A DNA stretch of 64,000 nucleotides from Petasospora fabianii (GCA_022641835.1 CP048718.1:1054001-1118000), one strand, 5' to 3'. Counted from the stretch's first letter, positions 51,901 through 62,434 are shown. A program made the numbers and translations. Notes: generated from the letters alone by a model not told the origin.

Positions 51901-52182
51901 GTGTTTATGAGGAGTAATACTGTGGTAGAAGGAGATCAAGGCTTCAATCTAGTCCTTACCCATCGTGTGTGTTAAACCTTATAACCCTTGGCTAGACAAG
52001 CCTTAGCCTACTCACAAGCCTCTGACCCTTTCAACAAGGCTTATCGAAGTGATATTGAGCCCAGACCTTTCATGGACCTTTCAAAGACCGTTCACAACCC
52101 CAGACTCAGCCCTTTACTTATCTTTAGAGTTTTTGCTGACCCGTAATTCAAAAAGGGGAAAAGCGCGTCCCCGTTCCAAAAG
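48920..52182. other. 3.3-kb gene-free stretch upstream of the PCL cyclin
   Basis: Unusually long for this gene-dense genome. Short frames occur (for example 50681-51097 minus, 138 codons) but their compositions look random. Visible motifs include ACGCGT at 51482-51487, a CGCGAAA (SCB-like) near 51740 and a few TTTGAGT repeats near 51860-51900. No LTR, tRNA or known ncRNA seen. Confidence 0.4.
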
Positions 52183-52782
52183 ACGCGTGACGCGTCGTGC
52201 TGACGCGTCTCATCAACGCGCAAAGGGAAACGGATGACGCGTCTCCTTTGGATTAAACAATAGCGAGAAATGTACAATCCCGAATGTCCACTGCATCTGG
52301 CCACACAGAATGGGGCCATGGACCTTCATGGTTAGGGGGGCTGCTAGGATGTTCTACTACCCCAACCCGAATCAGGCAATAGACTACATAAATGTAAAGC
52401 GTCTGGGAAATGGTGGGGCACAACTTCAATTACACTACCTGATGCGGAAAACACATACACATAAACATATACACCAAAGTGACAGACTCACAGATAAGCA
52501 TATATACTTTACTAGCATATTGTTAGGATGTTTAATGGTGATTTGTTTATAGTTATATTTATGGGTCGGATGAGATCTAAGCTGATCTAACCCCTTTAAC
52601 AACCGCAAGCCTCCAAACAATCCTCATAATTTCAAAAGTCCAAAGGCCCCACAAGACGCGTTTTTCGTCTAGGTTGGCCAGCTTAACGAGCCTTTAGATT
52701 TAACGCGTTGCCAAAACATTTTGCACTGCGGCAGTTGGAAGGGGAACCTTGCATAGCGCAGCGCATTCAAAACACAACGCGT
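52183..52782 (+). promoter_or_regulatory. MCB array upstream of the PCL1-type cyclin
   Basis: Seven exact ACGCGT sites: 52183, 52190, 52203, 52237, 52656, 52703 and 52777 (start positions), in two groups. The motif is expected about once per 4 kb by chance. MBF binds it in other yeasts to drive G1/S transcription, and yeast PCL1/PCL2 are G1/S genes, so the array probably controls the cyclin at 52987. Confidence 0.75.
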
Positions 52783-52986
52783 CGCATCGACGAAAACAGA
52801 CGACAGGCACAAAATGAGGTGCTACTTTGATCGGTGTATATATAATCTGTATGCTCCCTGATATGAACCATTTCCTGTCAAGATATATGTTTATCTCTCC
52901 TCGTGTTCTTCACTGTCAACAGTTACTTTCACCATCTTGAAACCTTTATTCCCCTACATTTCCTCCCCACATATACAGCAGCACAA

Positions 52987-53937
52987 ATGTCCGACGCTCA
53001 GGCTCTTAGCGTTCTTATGAAGTCCCCAGTGACACACGAAATGGTTTCTCACATCGTCAATGTCACACTCAAGGTGATTCAGTGTAAGAAATCTAAGGTA
53101 CTTCCATCTCCACCATCTTCTCCAAATGGCAAGTCATCCAATAAGCATCTTCCATCATTGATGACTTTTATCTCTCGCCTCGTTAGATACTCTAATGTTT
53201 ACACGGGTACACTCTTGAATACTTTGGTTTACCTTGAGAGACTCTCTGCAAAGCTTCCAAAGAATGCACAGGGTCTTCCATGTACACTCCATCGTATCTT
53301 CCTCGCTGCATTGATCATCTCAGCAAAGTTCCATAACGATTCTTCTCCAAAGAACAAGCACTGGGCCAAATATACCGATGGTCTCTTCACCGTTGAGGAG
53401 ATTAATCTCATGGAACGTCAACTTCTTCAACTTATGAACTGGGATGTTATTGTTTCTGAATCGGAACTTTCCCATGCTCTTAGAAGATTTACAGAACCAA
53501 TCAAGCAGGACTTGAAAAAGGCTGTTCGTATTCGTCGTTCCATTTCAAAGCAAAGACTTCAACAATCTTGCTCAACTACATTCTCGTCAACTTCCTCTCC
53601 ACCACAGTATCAATACACTGCATCTTCGACAACTACACCATCACCAATCCATTATCCAGTTGCCCACACTCCATACACCAATACCAATGGCATAACTCCA
53701 CAACACATTAGATCACAGTCGTCATCCTCCATCTCCTCGATCGGTTCTTCAATCTCATCATCACCTTCTACAATGGCTGATGATGATGAAGTGCTCACAG
53801 CTCGTTTGGCACAAGTTCAATATGCATATCAACCACAGATGAAGAGTGTGGATTATCCAATGCAAGGTAAGGGACACAGTCACGGTATTGATGATGATGA
53901 GGTGTTCTTGACGTCTCTTTGGGGTAGTTCGGTCTGA
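52987..53937 (+). CDS. PCL1: PHO85-type G1 cyclin (PCL1/PCL2 family)
   Basis: Cyclin partner of the Pho85 kinase in G1 and morphogenesis. The product is 316 residues. The cyclin box runs from LPSLMTFISRLVRYSNVYTGTL through LPCTLHRIFLAALIISAKFHNDSS to KHWAKYTDGLFTVEEINLMERQLLQLMNWDV, matching Pcl1/Pcl2 very closely. The C-terminal half is serine/threonine/proline-rich and disordered, with acidic DDDE patches. The start at 52987 (MSDAQALSVLM) was chosen over an upstream in-frame extension that carries no homology. PCL1 versus PCL2 or PCL9 cannot be separated. Confidence 0.9.
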   Translation: MSDAQALSVLMKSPVTHEMVSHIVNVTLKVIQCKKSKVLPSPPSSPNGKSSNKHLPSLMTFISRLVRYSNVYTGTLLNTLVYLERLSAKLPKNAQGLPCTLHRIFLAALIISAKFHNDSSPKNKHWAKYTDGLFTVEEINLMERQLLQLMNWDVIVSESELSHALRRFTEPIKQDLKKAVRIRRSISKQRLQQSCSTTFSSTSSPPQYQYTASSTTTPSPIHYPVAHTPYTNTNGITPQHIRSQSSSSISSIGSSISSSPSTMADDDEVLTARLAQVQYAYQPQMKSVDYPMQGKGHSHGIDDDEVFLTSLWGSSV

Positions 53938-55671
53938 TTAGGATTTCATGGGTTGATTTAATTTCTTACTTTTGGTTGGGTTCGTTTATGCACGGTTATT
54001 GAATAGTTATGATGTTATGAAAAGTTTTTATTCAATTATGGGAATGTAGTGTTATAGTATACCTGAGTACCACCAAATTACGTATACAAAACGATTCAAT
54101 TGATCAAGGTACTCTATTGGTCAGGTGTAACATCTACACCGGATAGGTCATAGTATAAAATCTCGGGAGAACGGCTGGTTCGGCTGTAATCCAATATTTG
54201 TAACACATAACAATCTTGACACCCAGATCGGCACCTTCTTCTTGGGTTGAAGCCCGAGAGAGGCTGATTTGTGGTGTGATTCAAATGGAGGAGTTGTTTG
54301 TCGGGTTTAAGAGCGGTGTTTATTAGTTCTCGGTTCTCGGTTGTCGGTTGTCGCTTGACAGGAAAACCTCACGAGATCAACAGAGGAAGCCCTACAAAAG
54401 GCAACTCACGGGCTCATATGCTCCGATGGCGTTAGCTTTTGATACAGTAATCTGGTTATGATCGGAAACCGCATCTTCACAGCCGTTTGTATAGGGAATT
54501 GCCAATGGCTTCTTAACTGGAAACTAAGACTAAGGGACAAAGTGTTATGTATGTACACAACGCGTGCGCGGGACACGTCAATTATACGTCGTAGCAAAAA
54601 TGCCATGAAGCATGGCTGTTTTGTTTATTAGTGTTTTCTCTCAAGATTACCCTATCCTGGAGCTAAGAACAGGTAGATTGGGCTATGGTCTATGGATAAT
54701 ATGGTTTCGGATATGGATATGTGTTTTGTGGGAGAGAAGGCTCTACCCGATTTTCTCCATTTGATCAAAATCCCTTTGCTCCAGACTGTATGTCTGTACA
54801 AGCTGTCACACACCCCCGTGTGTCCATAAACAACGACGGGAATCTCCACCCAAACGAATACAAAGATCTATGGGAAATTAGTGATCTTGTAAGGAAAAAA
54901 ACGGTCTTAAGGAAAAGTCTATATGCAGTATTATGCACTTACATGCACGTCTTGCCCCTCCCGGAGAGCCCCGCGATTACGTAACACATTTTCTTTGGAC
55001 ATTTTGGGACATTTTTGAAGGTGAGCCATCCTATTTGTAGAGTTAATTGAAGAAAAAAGACGTTGATGGAGGCGATCAGTAGTGTGTAGCACCCTGGTAC
55101 ATAGGGAAAGTAACAGGGAGAAAATAAAAAGTCCATACCAATCGTGTTTAGTTCATATGATTTATGCCCATAGAGCGCGCCTCTCGCAATAACGTTAGTA
55201 TGTTCGAATCGCCGAAAGTGCGATACCTCGAAAGCTGGGGCGCATCGTTGTCTCTGGTGGATTTATTCCCTTAGGAGTTTAGAGTATATAGACTACTCTT
55301 TGTTTGGCTAATACTCTAGGTAGTTGTGAAGCTTCTACTAGCCATCCCCATTGGACATCATCTGAACCCTTTTAGCGTCACTTAGAGCTTTTAAAGGTCC
55401 CTCTCTCTCTTTTTAACAAATCACCTTGTGTCCGATTCTCCGTTGCCCTCTCAACAGTGGACGGCTTGACCCCCATCATGCATACCCGTATGGGCCACAG
55501 GAGGTCATCCTTCGGTTTGATTTGTCCGGTGCCTAGTCTGGGGTTTGAGTGGTGGATGGCACTGAGTGAGACAGACAAAGTAGTGTCTATAAAAGGGTGT
55601 CGTTCTCCCACTTATCTTTATTTCTCCATCCATTGATCTCTCTCTTTCTCAATCCCTTACAGAAACAAATA
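53938..55671. other. 1.7-kb gene-free region upstream of the semialdehyde dehydrogenase
   Basis: Holds the cyclin terminator and the dehydrogenase promoter. A TTCGAATC near 55201 resembles a tRNA B box, but no cloverleaf can be built around it. A CT-rich leader precedes the start. Nothing else recognised. Confidence 0.4.
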
Positions 55672-57273
55672 ATGATCTCCACTATCGCCAGAACCGCTAA
55701 GGGAAGAGCCAACCTCCTCCGTCAGGCCCCTGTCATCCTTAGGGCTGCCCGTGCATACATGTCTACCATCCAAGTGGCCCCAAGCCTCAAGGAACACGCT
55801 ACCCCAGGCTTTGAGCCATATGATACTGCCACATATATCAATGGTAAGGCCCTCAAGTCTGATTCCACTGAGTGGTTCGACGTCTTTGACCCAGCTACCG
55901 ACATTGTCGTTTCTAAGGTTCCACAGTCAACCCCAGAGGAACTCGATGGTGCCATCGCTGCTGCCGAAGAGGCCTTTAAGACTTTCTCTCAGTTCTCTCC
56001 AATCAAGAGAATGGAACTCACTTTCAAATACGTTGAATTGCTCAAGGCCAACAAGGAGAGACTCGCCTCCGTCATTGTCTTGGAACAAGGTAAGTCCTGG
56101 TCTGCTGCTATTGCTGACGTTTACAGAGGTATTCAATGTGCTGAGCACGCTTGTACCGTTCTCAAGGAGACAGAATCTGTTGGATTTGAAGTTTCTAACG
56201 ATATGGAGACCAAGACCGTTCGTGAACCAATTGGTGTTGTCGGCTCCATCTGTCCATTCAACTTCCCAGTCATGATTCCATTGTGGACCATCCCATACAT
56301 CATCGCCACTGGTAACACTACCGTTTTGAAGCCATCTGAGGCTTGTCCAGGTACCGGTGCCATCCTCGCTGAGATTGCTAAGGAGGCCGGTGTCCCAGAC
56401 GGTGTTGTTAACATTGTTCACGGTAAGGCTCCAACTGTTACAAAGCTTTCCACTGACCCAAGAATCGCCGCTGTCACTTTTGTCGGTGGTAACAACGCCG
56501 GTAAGTACGTTTACAACGAAGCCACAAAGCTCGGTAAGAGAGTTCAGTGTAACCTCGGTGCTAAGAACCACGTTGTCGTTATGCCAGACGCCGACAAGGA
56601 TTCTCTTCTCAAGGGTATTGTCACCGGTGCCTTCTCCTCTACTGGTCAGGTTTGTCTCTCCACTGATATTCTCTTCCTCGTTGGTGAGGCTAAGAACTTC
56701 TTGCCAGAAATTGTTGAGCAGGTTAAGACCCTCAAGGTCAAGCCAGGCTTCCAGGATGGTGACTTTGGTCCAGTTGTCTCTAAGGAGTCCCTCGCTAGAA
56801 TCGAGGCTGTCATTGAAGACGCTGTTTCTAAGGGTGCTAAGGTCTTGGTTGACGGTCGTCTTAACAAGCGAACTGAAGAGCAGTACAAGAACGGTTACTT
56901 CATCGGTGCCACTTTGCTCGCTGACGTCAAGCCAGGTATGAGATGTGTTGATGAGGAGCTTTTCGGTCCAATCTTCACAGTTGTCGAGGCTGACAGCTTG
57001 GATTACACCATTGATTACATCAACAAGAACGCCTTCGGTAACTCTGTCGCTATCTACACTCAGTCCGGCCCAGCTGCTAACGCCTTCTCTAAGAAGATTA
57101 ACGTCAACCAGGTTGGTGTCAACGTTGCCATTCCAATCCCACACGCCGCCTTCGGTTTCACATCTAACAAGGCCTCTTTCCTCGGTGACTTGCACTTCTA
57201 CGGTCCATCTGCCTTCAAGTTCCTCACCCAGCCAAAGACCATCACAACCTCTTGGAAGGGTATGAAGTACTAA
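55672..57273 (+). CDS. methylmalonate-semialdehyde dehydrogenase (acylating), mitochondrial
   Basis: CoA-dependent aldehyde dehydrogenase of the ALDH6 family, converting malonate or methylmalonate semialdehyde to acetyl- or propionyl-CoA in valine, beta-alanine and propionate metabolism. The product is 533 residues. The basic N-terminus MISTIARTAKGRANLLRQ is a typical mitochondrial presequence. Signatures: CPFNFPVMIPLWTIPYIIATGN, the NAD loop VTFVGGNNAGKYVYNEA, NLGAKNHVVVMPDAD and the catalytic cysteine in STGQVC. The family is present in Candida albicans and absent from S. cerevisiae. The start at 55672 gives the presequence. Highly biased codons suggest strong expression, and produce a 460-codon antisense frame that is not a gene. 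Confidence 0.92.
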   Translation: MISTIARTAKGRANLLRQAPVILRAARAYMSTIQVAPSLKEHATPGFEPYDTATYINGKALKSDSTEWFDVFDPATDIVVSKVPQSTPEELDGAIAAAEEAFKTFSQFSPIKRMELTFKYVELLKANKERLASVIVLEQGKSWSAAIADVYRGIQCAEHACTVLKETESVGFEVSNDMETKTVREPIGVVGSICPFNFPVMIPLWTIPYIIATGNTTVLKPSEACPGTGAILAEIAKEAGVPDGVVNIVHGKAPTVTKLSTDPRIAAVTFVGGNNAGKYVYNEATKLGKRVQCNLGAKNHVVVMPDADKDSLLKGIVTGAFSSTGQVCLSTDILFLVGEAKNFLPEIVEQVKTLKVKPGFQDGDFGPVVSKESLARIEAVIEDAVSKGAKVLVDGRLNKRTEEQYKNGYFIGATLLADVKPGMRCVDEELFGPIFTVVEADSLDYTIDYINKNAFGNSVAIYTQSGPAANAFSKKINVNQVGVNVAIPIPHAAFGFTSNKASFLGDLHFYGPSAFKFLTQPKTITTSWKGMKY

Positions 57274-57420
57274 GTCATTTGCACAGGGTACTTTCCAAAT
57301 AACTTTCAATTCACTTGGGATAAACTAAAAACCAACAAAAACATGAATATGTTACCAATGTCCATATTTATATTATGATAAATGAACCATAGCTTTGAAT
57401 GAATATTGTAGTTTGAGACT

Positions 57421-57487
57421 TATGGTCACGTGATAATCACGTGATTTAGAAAAAAGATCCAAGTCACGTGAAGTACACGTGACCATA
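57421..57487. promoter_or_regulatory. symmetric array of four CACGTG E-boxes
   Basis: CACGTG starts at 57427, 57438, 57465 and 57476: two pairs, each with 11-base spacing. The whole array is a dyad, since TATGGTCACGTG (57421-57432) is mirrored by CACGTGACCATA (57476-57487). GTCACGTGA is the preferred Cbf1 core; Pho4-type factors bind CACGTG too. It lies 150 bases after the dehydrogenase and 400 bases before the ferric reductase. Confidence 0.75.
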
Positions 57488-57885
57488 CGTAGTAGTACCA
57501 ATCTTTCTTGGCTCTTATCAAGTTTGAGTGATTATCCTTCTCGTGAGCAATTAGTTTTATCGATACGAGTAAATAAAGCATATATTGAGCGGTTCTACTT
57601 TCCTTATTAACCGATCCGAGTCTGGCTTAAGAATTGTATACACTGATTTTAATTGACGCTTGTACTTGAGCAAATATTCCCGCTTCGGAGCGTACAGTAG
57701 TGTAAGCTTTGTATAATTCAGCCCCCAGAGACGATTTACGAGAATAATGAGCAAAATATGATCAACCGGAGTAAAGACGTCGTCGATAGAGATTTCAAGG
57801 TATATAAAGAGTCCTGTTGATCGTCACCCGAGTATCAGATCTCGTTTTGAATAAACCTTCATCAGGGACACATAGCTGAGGAACA

Positions 57886-59724
57886 ATGACAGTCATATAC
57901 AAAGGTCTCGATTGCGTTGCCGATGCCGATACTGCAGAGTACAAGAGACTCTATGCCATTTCACAATCTGGTAAGCTCGCGTGGGCATATCAGGCTGAGT
58001 ATGCCAAATGGTGTCTCTATTTTGGGGCTGTATTGATCGGCCTCGCAGTCTTTAGAAAGATATTCTACATGTACTCCGATTGGACTTATAGAAACACAAA
58101 ACTCGGTCAAAAGTCTTACAATTTATCCATCATTAGCAAAGCTGCTGCCATTTCAAGATCAATTACTTATCGTCGTACACCACTGATCATCTCCCGTATC
58201 ACAGGACTGCCACCAACTGTGGGAACACTCATAACCCTTGCCCTTTCCACAATCTTCATCTTATGTGTCTGCTTCATTCCTCATTACTACTTCCGTCCAT
58301 GTCGTGGGTTTGGCTCACCACCACTTGCAGTCCGTGCAGGAATGATGTCTATGGCTCTCACACCTTTCCTTATTGTCGTCTCTGGTAAGACCAACTTTAT
58401 CTCTCATGTCACTGGTGTCTCCTATGAGAAGCTCAACATTTTCCATCAGGCCCTAGGATGGGGGTCGTTCTTCTTAGCTATGGTTCATACTGTTCCCTTC
58501 TTGATGCAGGATGTTACTGAAGGTGGAATGGATAGGCTCAGAATGAAATGGAACATGGAACTCATTTATAGAAATGGTGTCCCTCCATTGGTTTTCCTCT
58601 TTTTGCTCTGCTTTTTAAGTACACGTTTCTCCCGTGGGTTATTTTATGAAGTCTGGTTCCATTCACATTGGTTGTTTGGTATTGCTTACATTGGTACTTT
58701 AACATGGCACATATATGGCTCATTGAAGAGTGAGGAATACATTTGGGGTACATTTGGCTTCTGGGGATTCCAATTGCTTTACAGAGCCGTTGTCAAGACC
58801 ACATTAAAGCCAAATCAGTATGCCTTCAAATCTAAGGAGGCTACACTCAAGATGATGCCAGGTGATGTGTTTGAAGTCCTTGTCCCCATTGCTAATGATT
58901 ATGAACTTGACTGGAACCCAGGACAACATATCTTTATCAGATTCTTATACGGCATGCACACTTTGGATAACCATCCATTCTCTATCCTTACAACTTCTCA
59001 GGCTAATAAGAAGACAACACTGAAGCTTATCGTCAAGCCCCAAAGGGGCCTTACGAAGAAGCTCTACAGCCTTCTTGAGGATGACAAGTCCGTGAAGGAT
59101 ATCAGATGCTTTATCGATGGTCCATACGGAGGTATGAACCGTGATCCTCTGGCTTTTGATAAGCTTGTTCTAGTATCCACTGGTACTGGTGTCTCTGTAA
59201 CTGCTCCTTTCTTATCCCATGTTGCTGAGAGAATCCACACCGTGACCAATTGTGTTCAGAAAGTTGAGTTCATTTGGGTTATCAAGACATTAGAGTCCAT
59301 CGAATGGATCAATGATGAGCTAACTTCTGCACTTGAAAAAGCCGGTAGAGATGAATTATCAGGAGCTTTTGACATTAAGATCTTTGTCACAAACTCTGTC
59401 GATGGGAAACAACCAAAAGTTGTCTCTTCCAAATCTCAGCTCTTAACTTTGGACCTACCAACTACAGAGTCTGAATCTAAGGAGAGTGTAGAGAAGGTCA
59501 ATATTGAAATTTCAAGTCACATCAGAGTTTATGAGAATGTGAAACCAGATCTCAAGAACTATCTTCAGGAGACTGAATTATCTACAAAGACAGCTGTTAT
59601 CTGTTCAGGTACTGGCTCTGCCCAAGAGGCTTGTGGTAACGCTGTTGCTGCTCTTCAGAAGAAAGTGTTGAGTGATACTGACATCGAAGAGGTGTACCTG
59701 CACACTGAAAACTTTGGCTGGTAG
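57886..59724 (+). CDS. ferric/cupric reductase, FRE7/FRP1 type
   Basis: Membrane flavocytochrome that reduces extracellular iron or copper. The product is 612 residues. About six hydrophobic segments lie in the first 310 residues, with paired haem histidines in HQALGWGSFFLAMVHT and HSHWLFGIAYIGTLTWH. The FAD-binding motif is HPFSI, then a GPYGG loop and the NADPH-binding VSTGTGVSVTAPFLSHV; the end CSGTGSAQEACGNAV carries the last NAD(P)H-side cysteine. There is no long N-terminal luminal domain or signal peptide, which resembles the FRE7/FRP1 subgroup. A TATA box lies at 57801-57808. The E-box array at 57421-57487 may regulate it. Exact orthology is uncertain. Confidence 0.88.
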   Translation: MTVIYKGLDCVADADTAEYKRLYAISQSGKLAWAYQAEYAKWCLYFGAVLIGLAVFRKIFYMYSDWTYRNTKLGQKSYNLSIISKAAAISRSITYRRTPLIISRITGLPPTVGTLITLALSTIFILCVCFIPHYYFRPCRGFGSPPLAVRAGMMSMALTPFLIVVSGKTNFISHVTGVSYEKLNIFHQALGWGSFFLAMVHTVPFLMQDVTEGGMDRLRMKWNMELIYRNGVPPLVFLFLLCFLSTRFSRGLFYEVWFHSHWLFGIAYIGTLTWHIYGSLKSEEYIWGTFGFWGFQLLYRAVVKTTLKPNQYAFKSKEATLKMMPGDVFEVLVPIANDYELDWNPGQHIFIRFLYGMHTLDNHPFSILTTSQANKKTTLKLIVKPQRGLTKKLYSLLEDDKSVKDIRCFIDGPYGGMNRDPLAFDKLVLVSTGTGVSVTAPFLSHVAERIHTVTNCVQKVEFIWVIKTLESIEWINDELTSALEKAGRDELSGAFDIKIFVTNSVDGKQPKVVSSKSQLLTLDLPTTESESKESVEKVNIEISSHIRVYENVKPDLKNYLQETELSTKTAVICSGTGSAQEACGNAVAALQKKVLSDTDIEEVYLHTENFGW

Positions 59725-60112
59725 ACCTGGATACTTACATCTATTTATTGACTCTATTATATATATATCTTTATGTTTACATTAAATGAATTATACTATA
59801 AGTATACTGCTTAGTCATCAAGGATTTCGCGAAAAAAGATGAATAAGCAGAAAGGCACGATTTGTATAGCAGAGAAGATCACTTTGAAAGACGTAAAGGT
59901 TGTACAAAGTCAGGGTTAAAAGGTTTAGATATAAGGATATCAAGTTGTTATCTCATCGGGAAGCTGCATAGATCTTTTACTACTTCAATATTCCATTGTC
60001 GCCCACCGCGTGAACTCATCAACACATTGTACCGATCAAACAACAACCTATAGGTTGCAATTAACCTACCAGACAAACATACAAGCTCACCTCTGGATCG
60101 CCCTATAAGACT

Positions 60113-62434
60113 ATGTCCACACAAGATCCAGTCATGAGTCGAACACGGCTCCTGCAGCTCGTTTCTGAAGAGTTGACTCGATCTCTTGCTGACGAGGAAG
60201 GTGGTGCTATGAAGCTCGTGGGGTTGGGCATCCAATCGATCCCACCAGAAGCAGTTGAGTTAATAAAGGAAAACGTTGAGCGTTTATCACTTCAAAAGAA
60301 TCGTCTCTCTTCTCTGCCACAGTGTTTTGCTCGTCTAAATCATCTCAGATACCTCGATCTGAGAGATAACGAGTTTAAGGAGTTCCCATCTGTGCTCACA
60401 GAGATGAGTAGTCTTGATATCTTGGATCTCAGTATGAACTATTTGAGTGAAATTCCAGCTGAACTTGGTGAATTGAAGAATCTTAAAGTGTTGTCACTAA
60501 AGAGTAACAGATTTGAAACAATTCCAAGATCAATATTGGGGTTCAGAGACCTTCGCATCCTAGAGATTGAGAATAATCCACTAAGACCAAACACCGAATC
60601 ATTCCTCTCGAGTATCACTTCCAGCTCAAACACAGTTGAATGGTTACAAGAGGTGAAGACATTTCTTATTAAGACACCTTCAAATCCACCAACAATCGAA
60701 GTGCCAAGCTATAACGAAGAGTCTACTGCTCCTCTTACGTCAGTACACTCTACTTTCCAATTCCAAGATCAACCACCAGCTTCACAGAATTTGAGAAACT
60801 TGGAAAGATCACGGTCTACATCAGAGAGCTATGTAAGCTCACGTGCTGCCAAGAGAATGGGATTTATTGTCAAGAGACCTACACAGGATACCGGTATCGC
60901 TGAGGAAGACGAACCGGTACCCAAGGTACCCAACTCCTCCAGCACTTCAACATCAACATCGACATCATCTGTTCTCGATCCTCGTCGTAATAGATCATTC
61001 TCTACGGGGACTATCACACCATCGCCAGATTCAGAGGAACACACCAGTAGGGCATTCGCTAGGGCTCAGCAATATCATGATTCTTCAGCCCCGATCATCC
61101 CACCATCATTTTCATCTACACATACAAGGACTAACTCACGTGCAGAATCTCCAGCTACAACGGACAAACTTGATTCAATCCCAGAACATAGATCTAATGA
61201 TTATTTTAAAAGGTTATCAACTTTACCAGAGACACGTACGAACCTAACTCAGTTTAAAGTTGTTGATGCATCACGCAAGATTCTCTTTGCCTTCTCTGAG
61301 TTCCAAACCACAATGAAAAAACTTAACACTTTTTGTTCTGATAAGCAAGTAATCATTGAAATGGTTTCTCAGTTGTACTCTTCTAAGATGATGATTGATC
61401 ACCTTGTTGAAGACCTTGAACATACAGAACGTGCAAATACCGAAGGAGTTGTTCTTATTGATGGTATCCTCAAGTCCGCAACACAGACAGTGTCGAGCTT
61501 TAAGAAGATGATTGATACTTTAACGATGAATGTCAATTCTTACACCAAATCTGCAGATGTATGCTTTGTCAGAATGTTACTTTTATCGTTGTTCATGTGT
61601 TACTCTGAGGTTTACAATGCATTCATGAATTTGTCTAATGATGGATCGATGAGAAAAGAACCTCTAACAGTGAACACAGCGATTCCAACAACAACTAATT
61701 CTTCTTCTACTGCTCGTACTAATCAACTCCCACCATTGAGAATCCCTGAACATAGTGGTATCACTCAGCAGCAGTTGAATGAGTATAGTGAAGTTGATGA
61801 GAAGCTTTACGATTCGATTCATACGGTGCTACAGTCTTCTAATCAGGTTTATGCTGAGCTTAATGAAGCCATCTCTAAGAGTGTTTCTGCCAAATCGGAT
61901 GATCATCAAGTGCCTAAATCTGCTATACCAAAGATGAGAGAACTGACTAGTACTTGTGGTATTCTTATGGATCTTAATAAGAAGATCAAGACACGTCTTG
62001 GCCCACAGAATCAAATGGTTAAATCTCTTAGTGTTATTGAAAAGAAGAAATTCTATGATGATGTCAATGCTCTTTTGAAATCCATTATTTCTATTCTTGC
62101 ATCTACAAAGGGTATCATGAATGAATCAACGATTCTTAATGAGGTGAGACCATCACTTGCCTCATTAACTAAGGCAACTAAAGACGTTACAATCATGCTT
62201 GAAGTTTCCTCATACCGTTTGATCAATGACACTTATGCATCTTCTTCTGCAGTACCACAATCTGCTACTACAGTTAATGCTCCATTATTGAGTGCTATCC
62301 CATCTGTGATGAGTATCCCACAATTGACTACACCACTTGCATTTACAACTCCAATGCCAACTTCTACAGGAACGAACAATAGTAATCCATTTGAGGCATC
62401 AATGGGTGCACACTTTTCCGTTGAAGGTGATTGA
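60113..62434 (+). CDS. SOG2: SOG2, leucine-rich-repeat protein of the RAM network
   Basis: Partner of the kinases Kic1 and Cbk1 in the RAM pathway controlling cell separation, polarity and wall integrity. The product is 773 residues (yeast, 791). Leucine-rich repeats run from about 38 to 165 (RYLDLRDNEFKEFPS, DILDLSMNYLSEIP, KVLSLKSNRFETIP). A long serine/threonine-rich linker follows, then a conserved helical C-terminal half (KILFAFSEFQTTMKKLNTFC onward) typical of Sog2. The end contains NPF. The 390 bases upstream, back to the ferric reductase, show no other gene. Confidence 0.93.
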   Translation: MSTQDPVMSRTRLLQLVSEELTRSLADEEGGAMKLVGLGIQSIPPEAVELIKENVERLSLQKNRLSSLPQCFARLNHLRYLDLRDNEFKEFPSVLTEMSSLDILDLSMNYLSEIPAELGELKNLKVLSLKSNRFETIPRSILGFRDLRILEIENNPLRPNTESFLSSITSSSNTVEWLQEVKTFLIKTPSNPPTIEVPSYNEESTAPLTSVHSTFQFQDQPPASQNLRNLERSRSTSESYVSSRAAKRMGFIVKRPTQDTGIAEEDEPVPKVPNSSSTSTSTSTSSVLDPRRNRSFSTGTITPSPDSEEHTSRAFARAQQYHDSSAPIIPPSFSSTHTRTNSRAESPATTDKLDSIPEHRSNDYFKRLSTLPETRTNLTQFKVVDASRKILFAFSEFQTTMKKLNTFCSDKQVIIEMVSQLYSSKMMIDHLVEDLEHTERANTEGVVLIDGILKSATQTVSSFKKMIDTLTMNVNSYTKSADVCFVRMLLLSLFMCYSEVYNAFMNLSNDGSMRKEPLTVNTAIPTTTNSSSTARTNQLPPLRIPEHSGITQQQLNEYSEVDEKLYDSIHTVLQSSNQVYAELNEAISKSVSAKSDDHQVPKSAIPKMRELTSTCGILMDLNKKIKTRLGPQNQMVKSLSVIEKKKFYDDVNALLKSIISILASTKGIMNESTILNEVRPSLASLTKATKDVTIMLEVSSYRLINDTYASSSAVPQSATTVNAPLLSAIPSVMSIPQLTTPLAFTTPMPTSTGTNNSNPFEASMGAHFSVEGD

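Noticed and set aside
55195-55215. TTCGAATC, a possible tRNA B box
   Set aside because: No T-stem pairing, no A box at the right distance and no acceptor stem on either strand.
55927-57309. 460-codon open frame antisense to the semialdehyde dehydrogenase
   Set aside because: It mirrors the strongly biased codons of the sense gene, its composition is odd (V/L/N/W/T-rich) and it resembles no protein family.
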